Assembly: GCA_002368355.1 (NCBI GenBank) | Contig: AP018281.1 | Coordinates: 682,001 to 746,000 of the forward strand | Length of the DNA: 64,000 nt | Direction of reading: 5' to 3' | DNA from: Chondrocystis sp. NIES-4102 | GTDB taxonomy: Bacteria; Cyanobacteriota; Cyanobacteriia; Cyanobacteriales; Xenococcaceae | Shown here: positions 8,539-18,103 of the stretch, piece after piece | Layout: the number at the start of each line of letters is the position of its first letter | Numbering within the stretch: position 1 is the stretch's first letter | Translations under genes and position numbers: made by a program | Notes under the pieces: generated by a model | What the model was told of the DNA's origin: nothing | Databases searched by the model: none | The model's input: only the letters and a program-made list of their open reading frames with translations

Positions 8539-10137
8539 TTATACCCCTACTTGTGAGGCTATTTTCTGCTCATCTTGCAAAGCAGCATAAAGACGGTTAA
8601 GGGCTTTAATATAAGCTCTAGCAGAAGCCACAATAATATCAGTGTTGGCAGCACGACCAGAATATACCCGATCCTGATGACGTAAACGAATAGTAACTTC
8701 GCCTATAGCATCAATACCTGCGGTGACTGACTGGACGGAAAACTCAATAAGCTCATTAGGAATATTAGTGACTCGATTGATCGCTTTATAAATAGCATCC
8801 ACTGGGCCTGTACCAATGGCAGCATCTGTTAATTCTTCTCCCTCTGGGGTGCGAATAGTAACTGTTGCTGTCGGACGAGAGCGATCGCCACAGGAAATTT
8901 GTACTAGTTCTAAACGGAATAATTCGGGGGGTTGTCTGATTTCATCACTAACAATTGCCTCGATATCCCAGTCGCTAATTTCTTTTTTCTTATCGGCAAC
9001 ATCTTTAAAACGTACAAAGGCTTTATTGAGATCTGTTTCTGAAAGTTCGTAACCTAATTCGCTCAAGCGAGTACGAAAAGCATTACGACCAGAATGTTTA
9101 CCTAAGATAATTTGATTATCATTTAAACCAATTGACTGGGCATCCATGATTTCATAGGTAAGCTTGTTCTTAAGTACCCCATCTTGATGAATTCCAGATT
9201 CATGGGCAAAAGCATTAGCCCCTACAATGGCTTTATTGGGCTGGACAATTACCCCTGTACGATTGGAAACTAAACGAGAAGTTTTATATATTTGTTTGGT
9301 GTCAATATTAGTTAAAGGTTCAGTAGATTCTGCAGGTCTACCTAAAAAGGGATTAAAATACTGCCGACGTACATGAAGAGCCATGACTAATTCTTCTAAG
9401 GCTGCATTACCTGCCCTTTCCCCAATCCCATTGATGGTACATTCTAACTGTCTTGCACCGTTTTTAACCGCCTCTAGGAAGTTAGCCACCGCCAAACCTA
9501 AATCATTATGACCGTGTACTGAAACTACAGCTTGGTTGATATTTGGTACATTCTCACAAATCCCTTTGATCAAAGCTCCAAATTCACTAGGAGTCGTATA
9601 ACCAACCGTATCAGGAATATTAATTGTAGTTGCCCCTGCTGCGATCGCTGCTTCTAACACTTGATATAGATATTCTGAGTCTGTCCGCACTGCATCCATG
9701 GGTGAAAACTCAACATCATCCATAAATGACTTGGCATAAGCAACCATTTCTTGGGCAATATCTAATACTTCTGCACGGGATTTTTTAAGTTGATATTCTA
9801 AATGAATATCTGAGGTGGAAATAAATGTATGAATTCGCCCTTTAGCAGCAGGTTTTAGTGCCTCCGCAGCAGCCTTAATATCCGCTTTTATCGCTCTGGC
9901 TAAACTACAGATTACAGGGCCTTTCTCTGTGCCAACCTCTGCTGCAATTTTCTGCACAGCTTCAAAATCCCCAGGACTCGCAAAGGCAAACCCAGCTTCT
10001 ATTACATCAACTCCCAGTCGAGATAAAGCATGGGCAATTTCTAGTTTCTCCTCAACGTTTAATGTTGCGCCAGGGGATTGTTCTCCATCTCTTAATGTGG
10101 TGTCGAAAATAATGATGCGGTCTTTTGAATTGTCCAT
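8539..10137 (-). CDS. leuA: 2-isopropylmalate synthase
   Basis: First committed enzyme of leucine biosynthesis, condensing acetyl-CoA with 2-oxoisovalerate. The DRE-TIM metallolyase signature [12 protein letters not shown] is at the N terminus, with the metal-binding histidines in VHGHNDLG and the [12 protein letters not shown] segment that follows the barrel. The C-terminal third, about residues 395-520, is the LeuA dimerisation domain that binds the feedback inhibitor leucine. The 532-residue length is typical. The gene stands alone, with no leuBCD nearby. An open frame on the opposite strand inside it is a shadow. Confidence 0.96.
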   Translation of the reverse strand: MDNSKDRIIIFDTTLRDGEQSPGATLNVEEKLEIAHALSRLGVDVIEAGFAFASPGDFEAVQKIAAEVGTEKGPVICSLARAIKADIKAAAEALKPAAKGRIHTFISTSDIHLEYQLKKSRAEVLDIAQEMVAYAKSFMDDVEFSPMDAVRTDSEYLYQVLEAAIAAGATTINIPDTVGYTTPSEFGALIKGICENVPNINQAVVSVHGHNDLGLAVANFLEAVKNGARQLECTINGIGERAGNAALEELVMALHVRRQYFNPFLGRPAESTEPLTNIDTKQIYKTSRLVSNRTGVIVQPNKAIVGANAFAHESGIHQDGVLKNKLTYEIMDAQSIGLNDNQIILGKHSGRNAFRTRLSELGYELSETDLNKAFVRFKDVADKKKEISDWDIEAIVSDEIRQPPELFRLELVQISCGDRSRPTATVTIRTPEGEELTDAAIGTGPVDAIYKAINRVTNIPNELIEFSVQSVTAGIDAIGEVTIRLRHQDRVYSGRAANTDIIVASARAYIKALNRLYAALQDEQKIASQVGV

Positions 10138-10283
10138 AACCCGAAATTTACTTTAAAGGGAATTTATAATATTAAGAATTATAAGTTATTTGTCCAGTAG
10201 GAGGAATTGCCAAATCATCACTTTAAACTTCTATTATTTATTAGTAATGTTTGCTATCTTTAATATAGTAAATTATCTATATT

Positions 10284-10814
10284 TTAAAAGTCATTCTTTT
10301 CTATATAATTGCGAACATCATTTAGATCTATATAGCGATCTGTGGCATTGCGTAATTCACGAGCAATCATACCTTCGGTTGAAACAACGGTGATATGAGT
10401 ACTTTTAGAACGTAATAGTTCGATCGCCCGTTCAAAATCCCCATCTCCACTAAATAGAATCACCCGATCATATTGCTCAACTGTGTTAAACATATCTACC
10501 ACAATCTCGATATCTAAATTGGCTTTTTGGGAATAGCGACCTGAAGCATCGTCATAATATTCCTTTAATATTTTCGTTCTGACTGTATAACCCAAGCTAA
10601 TTAAAGCATCCCTAAAACCTCTTTGATCTTGTGCATCCTTTAAGCCTGTATACCAAAAAGCATTAATTAAAACTACTGTCGGATCTTTTGTAAAGTACTC
10701 TAGTACTCTTCTTGGATCAAAAAACCAGCCATTTTTCTGTTGAGCATAAAACATATTGTTGCCGTCAACAAATATTGATAGCCGATCTCTCACGTACTTG
10801 TTATGAGATTCCAT
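10284..10814 (-). CDS. NYN domain protein, LabA-like (DUF88)
   Basis: A 176-residue single-domain NYN (PIN-like) putative RNase. Acidic residues that would bind metal are seen in IFVDGNNMFY at the N terminus, in KANLDIEIVVDM in the middle and in ILFSGDGDFE near residue 125, as expected for this fold. LabA of Synechococcus elongatus, a circadian output regulator, belongs to the same family, and cyanobacteria usually carry more than one paralogue. No partner gene is adjacent, so a clock role is only a family-level possibility. Confidence 0.85.
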   Translation of the reverse strand: MESHNKYVRDRLSIFVDGNNMFYAQQKNGWFFDPRRVLEYFTKDPTVVLINAFWYTGLKDAQDQRGFRDALISLGYTVRTKILKEYYDDASGRYSQKANLDIEIVVDMFNTVEQYDRVILFSGDGDFERAIELLRSKSTHITVVSTEGMIARELRNATDRYIDLNDVRNYIEKNDF

Positions 10815-10842
10815 ATAATTTTACCTATAAAATTAAATATAT

Positions 10843-10992
10843 TTATTGATCAAATACACAGCACAATTGACTGCTATCACTAAGATTAGTCATAACAATT
10901 AAACGAATAGATTCGTAGTAATAACCATGATGCCTTTGCCAAGCACCATTAACTACGACCAAATATTTATGATGAAGATTGGAAGATAAGCA
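10843..10992 (-). pseudogene. Coding-like remnant of about 49 codons
   Basis: An open frame of 49 codons just upstream of the NYN gene and on the same strand. It has no ATG at its beginning, and its composition looks protein-like (for example WQRHHGYYYESIRLIVM). It ends at a TAA. I cannot name a parent family. It could be the 3' end of a decayed gene or a short TTG-started gene. Confidence 0.25.
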
Positions 10993-11704
10993 TCAATTTA
11001 TCAAGGGAATTACCCGAATAAGATTTAATTTAGGTCTATTTCATATACATCCCAGTTTAAAACAAAAAAAACCCTGATAACAATTTAATTTAGTTCAGTA
11101 AGATTTTTTTACATCTATTGCGGGTATTCTAGGTAAAAAAAAGTAAATTTTTTGATCTTGAGTGGAGATAAATTTATTCAATCAGAATATAAACAGTAGC
11201 TTGAAGGGGATATAAAAAAGCGATCGCTCTCCTATTAAGACATTAAAGAAAGATTATTTTTTTGGCGTAATATTGATAGTTAAATTATCAAGAGCGAAAG
11301 TGCGATCGCTCTTCATCAAAATAAAGATAATTAAGACAACTTGAATTTTCTCTCAGTAATTTTGGAGATTTACGAGAAGACCTATCAATCAAACGCCGAT
11401 ATTCCCCATCCAATGTATTCTTACTATATTTATATAGGATGTTCACCTAATTTGATAGGGTGAGGGTTATCTATCATATAACTATCATTGGCGACAAGCA
11501 AGCTAAATCAACAGTTTCCACTCAAAAGATCTGGAGGATTTCGGTTTTATCCTTAATTAGAAAGATAAAATAATGCGACTCGTTATTTAAAACTGAAGCT
11601 ACGGGAATTTGAGGCTGCAACTGTGGCTACAGGTTTATATAACAGTCTATTTACTTGCATTTAGCATAACAAGTATCTATACCAGTCATAGATTAATTGC
11701 TTGA

Positions 11705-11866
11705 TAATTCGGGTGATTATCGGGTCTTAGTCAAGTTAGGTAGTCAAGTAAGGATAAGATAAAGCAAATAGGTAGTGGGGAAGTGTGACGATAGTAATAA
11801 TCAGTCAACAGCTAAGAATCTAACGGCTACAAAATGTCTCTTAATTATCTCGTCTTGCTATCTTAT
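11705..11866. repeat. Mosaic intergenic repeat, copy 3 (short)
   Basis: It starts with AATTCGGGTGATTATCGGGT and ends with CTCTTAATTATCTCGTCTTG, matching both ends of the 8-kb copy. The inner arrays are nearly lost: one GTTAGGTAGTCAAGTAAGG patch and degenerate CAGCTAAGAATC units remain. It is useful for defining the element ends. Confidence 0.6.
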
Positions 11867-12067
11867 TAAATCCCCAGCACGCTTACTATATAACTACTTT
11901 AGCAAGTGCTGTGCTAATTCCCCAGATGAGCGACTTTACTAGCTAAATAGGTATTCCTAATGTCTTGGCTACAGAAACTATTATCTAAAGCTGTTTTTGC
12001 AGTCAGATATCTATGATTATTTGACTATGTACTAATTCCTTTGTTCCTGTGGAGGCGAGAAGACAAA

Positions 12068-12205
12068 TTAACTACGATTACTACGTTTATCCCTAGCTTC
12101 TACTATCTGCCAAATTTCCTGCCATCTTTCGGAAATCATGGTTTTCATTTTATCTGATTGCCACTGAGGAATACCGTTTTTCGGATTATTCTTGATGATA
12201 CTCAT
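12068..12205 (-). CDS. Possible 45-residue small protein
   Basis: An ATG-started frame of 45 codons preceded by AAAGGATAA, a plausible though close ribosome binding site. The predicted protein starts MSIIKNNPKNGIPQW, is charged, ends in a basic tail (ARDKRSNRS) and contains two WQ-I/E pairs. It has no transmembrane segment. No family is recognised and chance cannot be excluded. Confidence 0.35.
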   Translation of the reverse strand: MSIIKNNPKNGIPQWQSDKMKTMISERWQEIWQIVEARDKRSNRS

Positions 12206-12359
12206 TTATCCTTTACTCTATAACTAGTTTTTCACCCTTAGTTAATAAGTTACTGATTAGATAACCTAAAATAGTATAACATTATTGCAAATAAATCTTA
12301 ATAAATAATACTGTTTCATTGCTTACTAAATAACTAGCTACGCATTTCAATAACAATTA

Positions 12360-12465
12360 TGAGTCAGTGGTAGTAGTGAGGAGTAGTCAAGTCAGGAAGG
12401 GGGAGAGGCTAGAAAGCCCAAAGCTAAAAACTAAAAAATATCCCGTGAGTTATCTAGTATTGCTA
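12360..12465. repeat. Mosaic intergenic repeat, copy 4 (degenerate)
   Basis: A GAGTCAGTGG / GTCAAGTCAGGAAGG tract, then AAGCTAAAAACTAAAA, closed by GTTATCTAGTATTGCTATAT. It matches the tail of the other copies. Confidence 0.5.
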
Positions 12466-12645
12466 TATTAGCTTTCCCATAACTGTTATAGAGATACAGA
12501 AAAAAACCTGCTCACCTTCACCAATATTAAAAATGAATAACATTGCGTGTTTTCACAATTTACCTGGTAACGAATAGGCAAAACTAGATCCTAACAAGCG
12601 GAGAGTTAAAATAATAAATTTAACACTTAACTTACTATCTAATAT

Positions 12646-14604
12646 ATGTATTTAAAATCTAAGTTATTTAAAACAACTTATAAATTACGTAAAGTGAGGC
12701 AAATTATAGTAGGAATGCTAACTTTACTAATAATTGTACTAAATTGGACTCCCACAACCAGTAAAACTACCCATAATTATGGCGAAGCCTTACAAAAATC
12801 AATTTTATTCTATGAAGCTCAACAAGCAGGGAAATTACCCCAGTGGAATAGAGTACCTTGGCGAGATGATGCCACCCTTCAAGATGGGGCAGATGTAGGG
12901 GTAGATCTTAGTGGTGGTTGGTTGGATGCAGGAGATAATGTTAAATTCAACTTTCCTATGGCATATAGCGTCACGACCTTAGCGTGGGGAGGAATTGAAT
13001 ATTATGATGCTTATCAAAAATCAGGACAATTAATTCATTTGGTACAAAATATTAAATGGGCAACGGATTATTTACTAAATTCCTTCGTCAATGATCAACC
13101 AGGTGAATACATTCTTTATGGGCAAGTGGGGGATGGGGAAAAAGATCATCAATGGTGGGGAGCGGCAGAGGTGGTTCACTACCAAATGGCAAGACCTGCA
13201 TATAAGATTGATACTAGTTGTCCTGGGACAGATTTAGCTGGTGAAACCTCCGCAGCCTTGGCATCTAGTTCTATATTGTTTCGTCAGTCTGGTGATATTG
13301 AATATGCAGATTTACTAGTAGATAAAGCTGAGAAATTGTTTGATTTTGCTAATACTTATCGAGGTAAATATTCCGATTGCTTAAAGGCAGCAGTACCTTT
13401 TTATACTTCCAATAATGGTTATCAAGATGAATTGGTTTGGAGTGCAATTTGGCTACATAAGGCTAAACAAGCTCAAGATCAGAACTATACAGACAAGTAT
13501 CTAGCGATCGCTGAAACTGAATATCAGCAGATGTCAAAACCTTTTGACTATACCTATCAATTTGATGATAAATCCTATGGTATATATGTATTATTAGCTC
13601 AAGCAACAGGCAATATTGAATATCAACAGCGTACTGAAGCTTGGTTAGATTATTGGACAATCGGACATGAAGGCAAAAGAATAAAATATACTCCAGGTGG
13701 GTTAGCTTTCTTGGTTAAATGGGGTTCACTACCTTTAGCAGCTAATACTAGCTTTATAGCTTTTGTTTATAGTGATTGGTTAAAAAGCCAAGGAAATTAT
13801 ACTAAAGCACAACTAATTTATGATTTTGCAGTAGGACAAATAAACTATATTTTGGGTGAAAATCCCGCCCAACGCAGTTATCTAATTGGATACGGTAAAA
13901 ATTATCCTCGTAACCCTCATCACCGCACGGCTCATGGAAGCTGGAGCAACTCGATGGAAGAGCCGACAGACAACCGTAATCTTTTGATAGGTGCATTAGT
14001 AGGGGGTCCTGATGATCTTGAAAAATGGGAAGACGATCGCACTGACTGGATACGTAATGAAGTGGGAGTGGGTTATAACGCTGGATTTACAGGTGCTTTA
14101 GCCAAAATGTATGCTGAATTTGGTGGTGAAGCTAATAAAGCAATAGTTTTTCCTCAATTAGATGAGCCTGAAATTTATGTAGAAACTCAGGTAGTGGCTG
14201 CTAATGATTCTGCGACTGAACTTAATATAAATATTATTAATAAATCTGCTGCTCCTGCTAAAGGTATAGAAAATCCTGTGGTGCGCCTAGCTTATGATAC
14301 TAGATATGCCCAAGAAAATATGTCAATCTCGGCAATATCTCAAACTTGTTCCCATATTACATCTAAATTAGTTGAAATTGAATCAGTTTACTATACTGAG
14401 GTGGGGTGCGAAGATACAGTTATTTACCCAGGTGGAGATACGAATTATCGTAAACAGATTAATTTAAAGCTTAAGTTGAATAATTTAGATAATAATAATT
14501 TGGGTTGGTTAAATAGATTAAGTAATTTGTTTACTAAACCTTTAGAAGTTACTAAAATTTCTTTATATGATCAAAAGAAACTAGTTTGGTCATCGCCATT
14601 ATAA
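12646..14604 (+). CDS. Secreted GH9 endoglucanase with C-terminal CBM3c-like domain
   Basis: Glycoside hydrolase family 9, which cleaves beta-1,4-glucan with inversion. A signal peptide or anchor covers residues 15-38 (basic stretch, then [15 protein letters not shown]). The catalytic domain spans about 43-500. The catalytic-base motif DAGD is at 94-97. The histidine signature [12 protein letters not shown] lies near 424-435, followed by ALVGGPDD, and the proton-donor glutamate is E472 in [12 protein letters not shown]. Residues about 505-652 resemble the CBM3c module of processive clostridial and Thermobifida GH9 enzymes, beginning DEPEIYVET. Such enzymes act on cellulose or other beta-glucans outside the cell. 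The gene is monocistronic and flanked by a repeat-rich spacer. A role in remodelling the organism's own exopolysaccharide is as likely as feeding. Confidence 0.9.
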   Translation: MYLKSKLFKTTYKLRKVRQIIVGMLTLLIIVLNWTPTTSKTTHNYGEALQKSILFYEAQQAGKLPQWNRVPWRDDATLQDGADVGVDLSGGWLDAGDNVKFNFPMAYSVTTLAWGGIEYYDAYQKSGQLIHLVQNIKWATDYLLNSFVNDQPGEYILYGQVGDGEKDHQWWGAAEVVHYQMARPAYKIDTSCPGTDLAGETSAALASSSILFRQSGDIEYADLLVDKAEKLFDFANTYRGKYSDCLKAAVPFYTSNNGYQDELVWSAIWLHKAKQAQDQNYTDKYLAIAETEYQQMSKPFDYTYQFDDKSYGIYVLLAQATGNIEYQQRTEAWLDYWTIGHEGKRIKYTPGGLAFLVKWGSLPLAANTSFIAFVYSDWLKSQGNYTKAQLIYDFAVGQINYILGENPAQRSYLIGYGKNYPRNPHHRTAHGSWSNSMEEPTDNRNLLIGALVGGPDDLEKWEDDRTDWIRNEVGVGYNAGFTGALAKMYAEFGGEANKAIVFPQLDEPEIYVETQVVAANDSATELNINIINKSAAPAKGIENPVVRLAYDTRYAQENMSISAISQTCSHITSKLVEIESVYYTEVGCEDTVIYPGGDTNYRKQINLKLKLNNLDNNNLGWLNRLSNLFTKPLEVTKISLYDQKKLVWSSPL

Positions 14605-14622
14605 TAAATTTAATAGTCAGTT

Positions 14623-14829
14623 ATGGGTAAAAAAGCCAAAATAAAAAAAGAGCGAAAACAGCAACAACCCCTTGATAAACTAGAGCGAAAATATGATCAA
14701 ACTCAGTTTGTCAAACAATTTGAAAGTATGGGTTACCAAGTACAAATAGATCCAAAATTATTACCTAAAACTAACAGAGGTAATGTTGCTCCAGAAATTC
14801 CTCAAAATAGAATTGAGCCACAATTATAG
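14623..14829 (+). CDS. Small basic hypothetical protein
   Basis: 68 residues with a very basic N terminus (MGKKAKIKKERKQQQ), an amphipathic middle (KYDQTQFVKQFESMGYQVQ) and a polar tail. It is ATG-started, 18 bases after the cellulase stop and in the same direction, so possibly cotranscribed. Short proteins of this appearance are common in cyanobacteria. It may bind nucleic acid, judging only from charge. It overlaps the convergent next gene by six bases. Confidence 0.6.
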   Translation: MGKKAKIKKERKQQQPLDKLERKYDQTQFVKQFESMGYQVQIDPKLLPKTNRGNVAPEIPQNRIEPQL

Positions 14830-15048
14830 TAAAACATTTTTGAGTGCCTTAATACTTAACTCCCAACTAGAAATTGGCAAAACAATGGGCCAAAATAAAG
14901 GGGCTATTAATAGAATTATCCATGAGATTGCATGATTTTTAGGTGTAGTATTGTCTTGGAAAAACAGCATTGACCAATAAATTAAAACCATTAGTACAAT
15001 TGTCCAATACCAACTAGTTAGATTTTCTAGCATTATTAAATAACTCAT
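14824..15048 (-). CDS. Small two-span membrane protein
   Basis: 74 residues with two predicted membrane helices (WTIVLMVLIYWSMLFF and ISWIILLIAPLFWPIVLPI) linked by a short polar loop. A second ATG five codons in (15033) is an equally good start. I do not recognise a named family, though the WPIVLPISSWE segment looks conserved. It is convergent with the small basic protein gene. Confidence 0.55.
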   Translation of the reverse strand: MSYLIMLENLTSWYWTIVLMVLIYWSMLFFQDNTTPKNHAISWIILLIAPLFWPIVLPISSWELSIKALKNVLL

Positions 15049-15119
15049 TGTAAATTCTTGCTACTTATTATTGTTCAGTTAAGTTTGAAATCGTAAGGTG
15101 TATAAATACCTAATTTGAT

Positions 15120-15260
15120 TAAGTAGTCAGGAGACAGGAAGGGGGTAGTAGGTAGGAGTTGAGTAACGAGTAATCCCACAAGGGGACAATGAGAGTAAAG
15201 CTAAAAGCTAAAAGCTAAAAGCTAAGAGCTAAAAGATAAGAGCTAAAAGCTACCAGTTTA
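15120..15260. repeat. Mosaic intergenic repeat, copy 5
   Basis: AGTCAGGAGACAGGA, then GGTAGTAGGTAGGAG, the block TAATCCCACAAGGGGACAAT, and eight or so AGCTAAA/AGCTAAG heptamers. It lies between two gene ends, immediately downstream of coaX. The module order is identical to the larger copies. Confidence 0.7.
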
Positions 15261-15276
15261 ATATCGAGTTAACAAA

Positions 15277-16050
15277 TTAAATAACAATTCTGTTTTGATA
15301 AATCTTTTTAATCCCCCAAAAGATCAAATTTTGCTCAACAAGAATGCTTCTAGCTATAAGTGGTGATTGTAATTTTAAATATAGAGAGAGTAATTGAGCA
15401 TCACCGCCAGTTAAGATTATTTGACTATTAGGGAATTGTCGTTGCCAATCAATAATATAACTAATTATCCCAGCGATCGCCGTATAAATAATACCACTAG
15501 CGATCGCGTCTTGAGTGTTTAGTCCCCAACGTGGGGGTAAAGTCTTGGGTAGATTTATTGTGGGTAATTGCGCGCCTTTTTGATCTAGGGTAAGTAATTG
15601 GGAGTTTAAACCAGGTAAAATTGCACCTCCTTGTAATTGCTCAAGCTCGTCAACTCCTGTAAAAGTTAGAGCAGTACCACCGTCAATTACTAAACAAGCC
15701 CGTTTATAAGTTGCAACTGCGCCCCAAACCGCCAAAGCGCGATCGAGTCCTAAAGTAGGATAGATATTTTTTAATTGTATATCTTGTAAACTAATTAAAT
15801 ATAATTGCTGATAGTTTTGCCACAATTTACTTTGCCCTGGGACAACAGAAGCCAAATAAACAGGAATTGGGGTTAAACCTTGTCTTATGTAACTTTGAGC
15901 TAAAAAAGCCTCTGGCAATTGCTCAGGTTCAACTAGAGATGATAAATGTGGTGTATCCCAAGTCTCAACTACAGTATCATCTTTAAACCACGCCCAATGT
16001 AGTCGAGAATTACCAATCATTACCCCAAACCAATTATTTAAAAGTGTCAT
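15277..16050 (-). CDS. coaX: Type III pantothenate kinase
   Basis: Phosphorylates pantothenate, the first step of coenzyme A synthesis. It is an ASKHA-fold enzyme with the N-terminal phosphate motif in IGNSRLHWAWF (the usual DxGNT aspartate position is occupied by M-I-G-N-S here, a known cyanobacterial variation to verify). LGLDRALAVWGA, the central VIDGGTALTFT and GGAILPGLNSQL identify type III. The length of 257 residues is normal. It is divergent from the PAS gene. Confidence 0.88.
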   Translation of the reverse strand: MTLLNNWFGVMIGNSRLHWAWFKDDTVVETWDTPHLSSLVEPEQLPEAFLAQSYIRQGLTPIPVYLASVVPGQSKLWQNYQQLYLISLQDIQLKNIYPTLGLDRALAVWGAVATYKRACLVIDGGTALTFTGVDELEQLQGGAILPGLNSQLLTLDQKGAQLPTINLPKTLPPRWGLNTQDAIASGIIYTAIAGIISYIIDWQRQFPNSQIILTGGDAQLLSLYLKLQSPLIARSILVEQNLIFWGIKKIYQNRIVI

Positions 16051-16136
16051 TGCGATTGACTACACTCTATAATTGTTAATTTTTCCAGCGTTTTCGGGAA
16101 CTCTAGCAATAATAGTTCCATTCATTACAGCTATCA

Positions 16137-18098
16137 ATGGCACAGCAATCATCTAAGCAGTTAGCCACCTCAAATCTAAATCGAGAAGATCATCAAGTCT
16201 TGTGGGTAAACTCTCCTATTCCTCAAGCCGTATATCAGTTAGACGGCATAATTATAGATGCTAACCCAGCTTTTGCTAATTTAATTGGTTGCAAGCTCAT
16301 TGAGACAGTGGGAAGGAACATCTGGTCTATTATTCCACTCGATGATATTCAAACACAAATTCAAAGGTTTGGTTCGCAAGAAGATAACAAGTTAACCATA
16401 GAAAGAGTCTATATAAAGCTAAATAATCAACTCTTATTGGTTAAATTATCAACGGTTAAAATAAAACTGGAAGATAATAATTTATTTCTCTTAACTATTG
16501 AAATTGTCAATTCCTTACCCACCCTATGTTTTCATCCCGATGCTCTACAATTAATTTTAAATGACCTACCTTTGGGGATTTCATGGAAGGATAGTAATTC
16601 TGTATATTTAGGATGTAATCAGGTATTTGCTGATATCTTAGGTTTAACAAATCCTCAAGAAATTGTGGGTAAAACAGATCATGATTTAGCCTGGCAAAAA
16701 AAAGCCAATTGGTTACAAGAATGCGATCGCACTATTTTAGAATCAGAAATTGCTCAACAAAATATTATTAAGGCGCAACCACAGTCGGATACCACCCCTA
16801 AATGGCTCAAGCTTAATAGTATGCTTTTACGGGATGCTAGTAATGATATTCTGGGTATTTTAGTTACCCTAGAAGATATCACCGCCAGGGTTGATTTAGA
16901 AAAGCAACTTAAACAACAAACTCAAGAATTAGAAAATTTGGTGACACAAAGAACTCAGGAATTAATTTCTAGCAAAGCTGAGTTTGAAAAACTAGTACTT
17001 AATGTACCAGGGGCTATTTATAAATTTAAAATTGCGACTGATGGAACTTATTCTTTCCCCTACATTAGTTCTGACTGTGAAGAAATATGTGAATATACCT
17101 CTGATCAAGTGATGAAAAATCCAGAACTAGTTATGTCTCAAATACATCCTGGTGACATATCTAATTTTGAAAAAGTAGTCCAAAGATCAGCCCAAACCTT
17201 GAACCCAAAACATTGGGAAGGTAGGATTATTAACCCTTCAGGTAAAACTAAATGGATACAAACCGCTTCTAAACCCGAAAGACAGCCCGACGGTTCGATT
17301 ATCTGGGATGGACTGATGAGCGATATTAGCGATCGCAAGCGAGCAGAACAAGCATTAAGGGAATCTCAACAGTTGTTACATCTGGTTTTTGATACTTTGC
17401 CTCAAAGAGTCTTTTGGAAAGATTGTAACTCTAAATATTTAGGTTGTAATCAATTATTTGCCCAAGATGCAGGTTTAAAATCCCCAGCAGAAATTGTTGG
17501 TAAAACCGACTTTGATCTAACTTGGAGACAATCTGCTCATTTATATCGTGCTGATGATCGGGTTATTTTAGCAGGGGGCAGACCTAAAATTAATTATGAA
17601 GAATCGCAAATTCGAGAAAATAGAGCCAGAATTACCCTCAGAACTAGTAAACTGCCTTTGAAGGATAAAAATGGTAATATCATTGGTGTATTTGGCTGTT
17701 ATGAAGATATTAGTGATATCAGTCGCCAAAAACAACAAGTTGAAAACACTAGATTCTTTTTAGAACAAGCGATCGATAGCATTAAGCAGCCAATCTTTAT
17801 TAAAAATACTCAACATCAATGGGTACTACTCAATAATGCTTATTGTGAGTTTTTGGGGTATCCTAAAGCGGAAATGATCGGTAAATCCGAACGTGACTTT
17901 TTTTCTCCCCAAGATGCAGATATCTACTGGGCAAAAGATGAACTGGTAATGCTCTCAGGTAATAGTGAAACCGACGAAGAACCCTATACAAATCCCGAAG
18001 GTTATGAACAAATCATCGTCACTCAAAAATCCTGTTTCCAAGATCTCAATGGTGATACATTCTTACTAGGAATGATTATTGATATCAGACCTGCCTAA
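16137..18098 (+). CDS. Multi-PAS protein without an output domain
   Basis: A 653-residue soluble protein with five PAS/PAC units at about 28-125, 140-250, 285-400, 412-526 and 541-651. A short coiled coil (about 252-284, KQLKQQTQELENLVTQRTQEL) links units two and three. Units two and four are close relatives: both contain WKD-x-NS-x-YLGCNQ and IVGKTD-x-DL-x-W. There is no histidine kinase, GGDEF, EAL, HAMP or membrane segment, and the stop is followed six bases later by the end of the convergent ccmO gene. It may sense redox or a ligand and act through a partner, or be a truncated sensor kinase. Confidence 0.85.
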   Translation: MAQQSSKQLATSNLNREDHQVLWVNSPIPQAVYQLDGIIIDANPAFANLIGCKLIETVGRNIWSIIPLDDIQTQIQRFGSQEDNKLTIERVYIKLNNQLLLVKLSTVKIKLEDNNLFLLTIEIVNSLPTLCFHPDALQLILNDLPLGISWKDSNSVYLGCNQVFADILGLTNPQEIVGKTDHDLAWQKKANWLQECDRTILESEIAQQNIIKAQPQSDTTPKWLKLNSMLLRDASNDILGILVTLEDITARVDLEKQLKQQTQELENLVTQRTQELISSKAEFEKLVLNVPGAIYKFKIATDGTYSFPYISSDCEEICEYTSDQVMKNPELVMSQIHPGDISNFEKVVQRSAQTLNPKHWEGRIINPSGKTKWIQTASKPERQPDGSIIWDGLMSDISDRKRAEQALRESQQLLHLVFDTLPQRVFWKDCNSKYLGCNQLFAQDAGLKSPAEIVGKTDFDLTWRQSAHLYRADDRVILAGGRPKINYEESQIRENRARITLRTSKLPLKDKNGNIIGVFGCYEDISDISRQKQQVENTRFFLEQAIDSIKQPIFIKNTQHQWVLLNNAYCEFLGYPKAEMIGKSERDFFSPQDADIYWAKDELVMLSGNSETDEEPYTNPEGYEQIIVTQKSCFQDLNGDTFLLGMIIDIRPA

Positions 18099-18103
18099 AG
18101 CTC

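Larger units (their letters stand above)
10993..12645. other. Long gene-poor region
   Basis: No gene longer than 50 codons is supported. It contains two HIP1 sites near 11220 and 11310, a coding-like minus-strand patch (about 11288-11425, with LDGEYRRLIDRSSRK) lacking a start, two mosaic repeats (11705-11866 and 12360-12465), and one small open frame with a ribosome binding site (12068-12205). The rest is AT-rich sequence, and it should include the promoter of the cellulase gene. The overall look is decayed accessory DNA. Confidence 0.5.

Noticed and set aside
10190-10393. 67-codon plus-strand open frame
   Set aside because: It overlaps the NYN gene on the opposite strand and has no family match.
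15120-15260. Direct repeats considered as a CRISPR array
   Set aside because: Units are seven-base tandem repeats without spacers and no cas genes are near.
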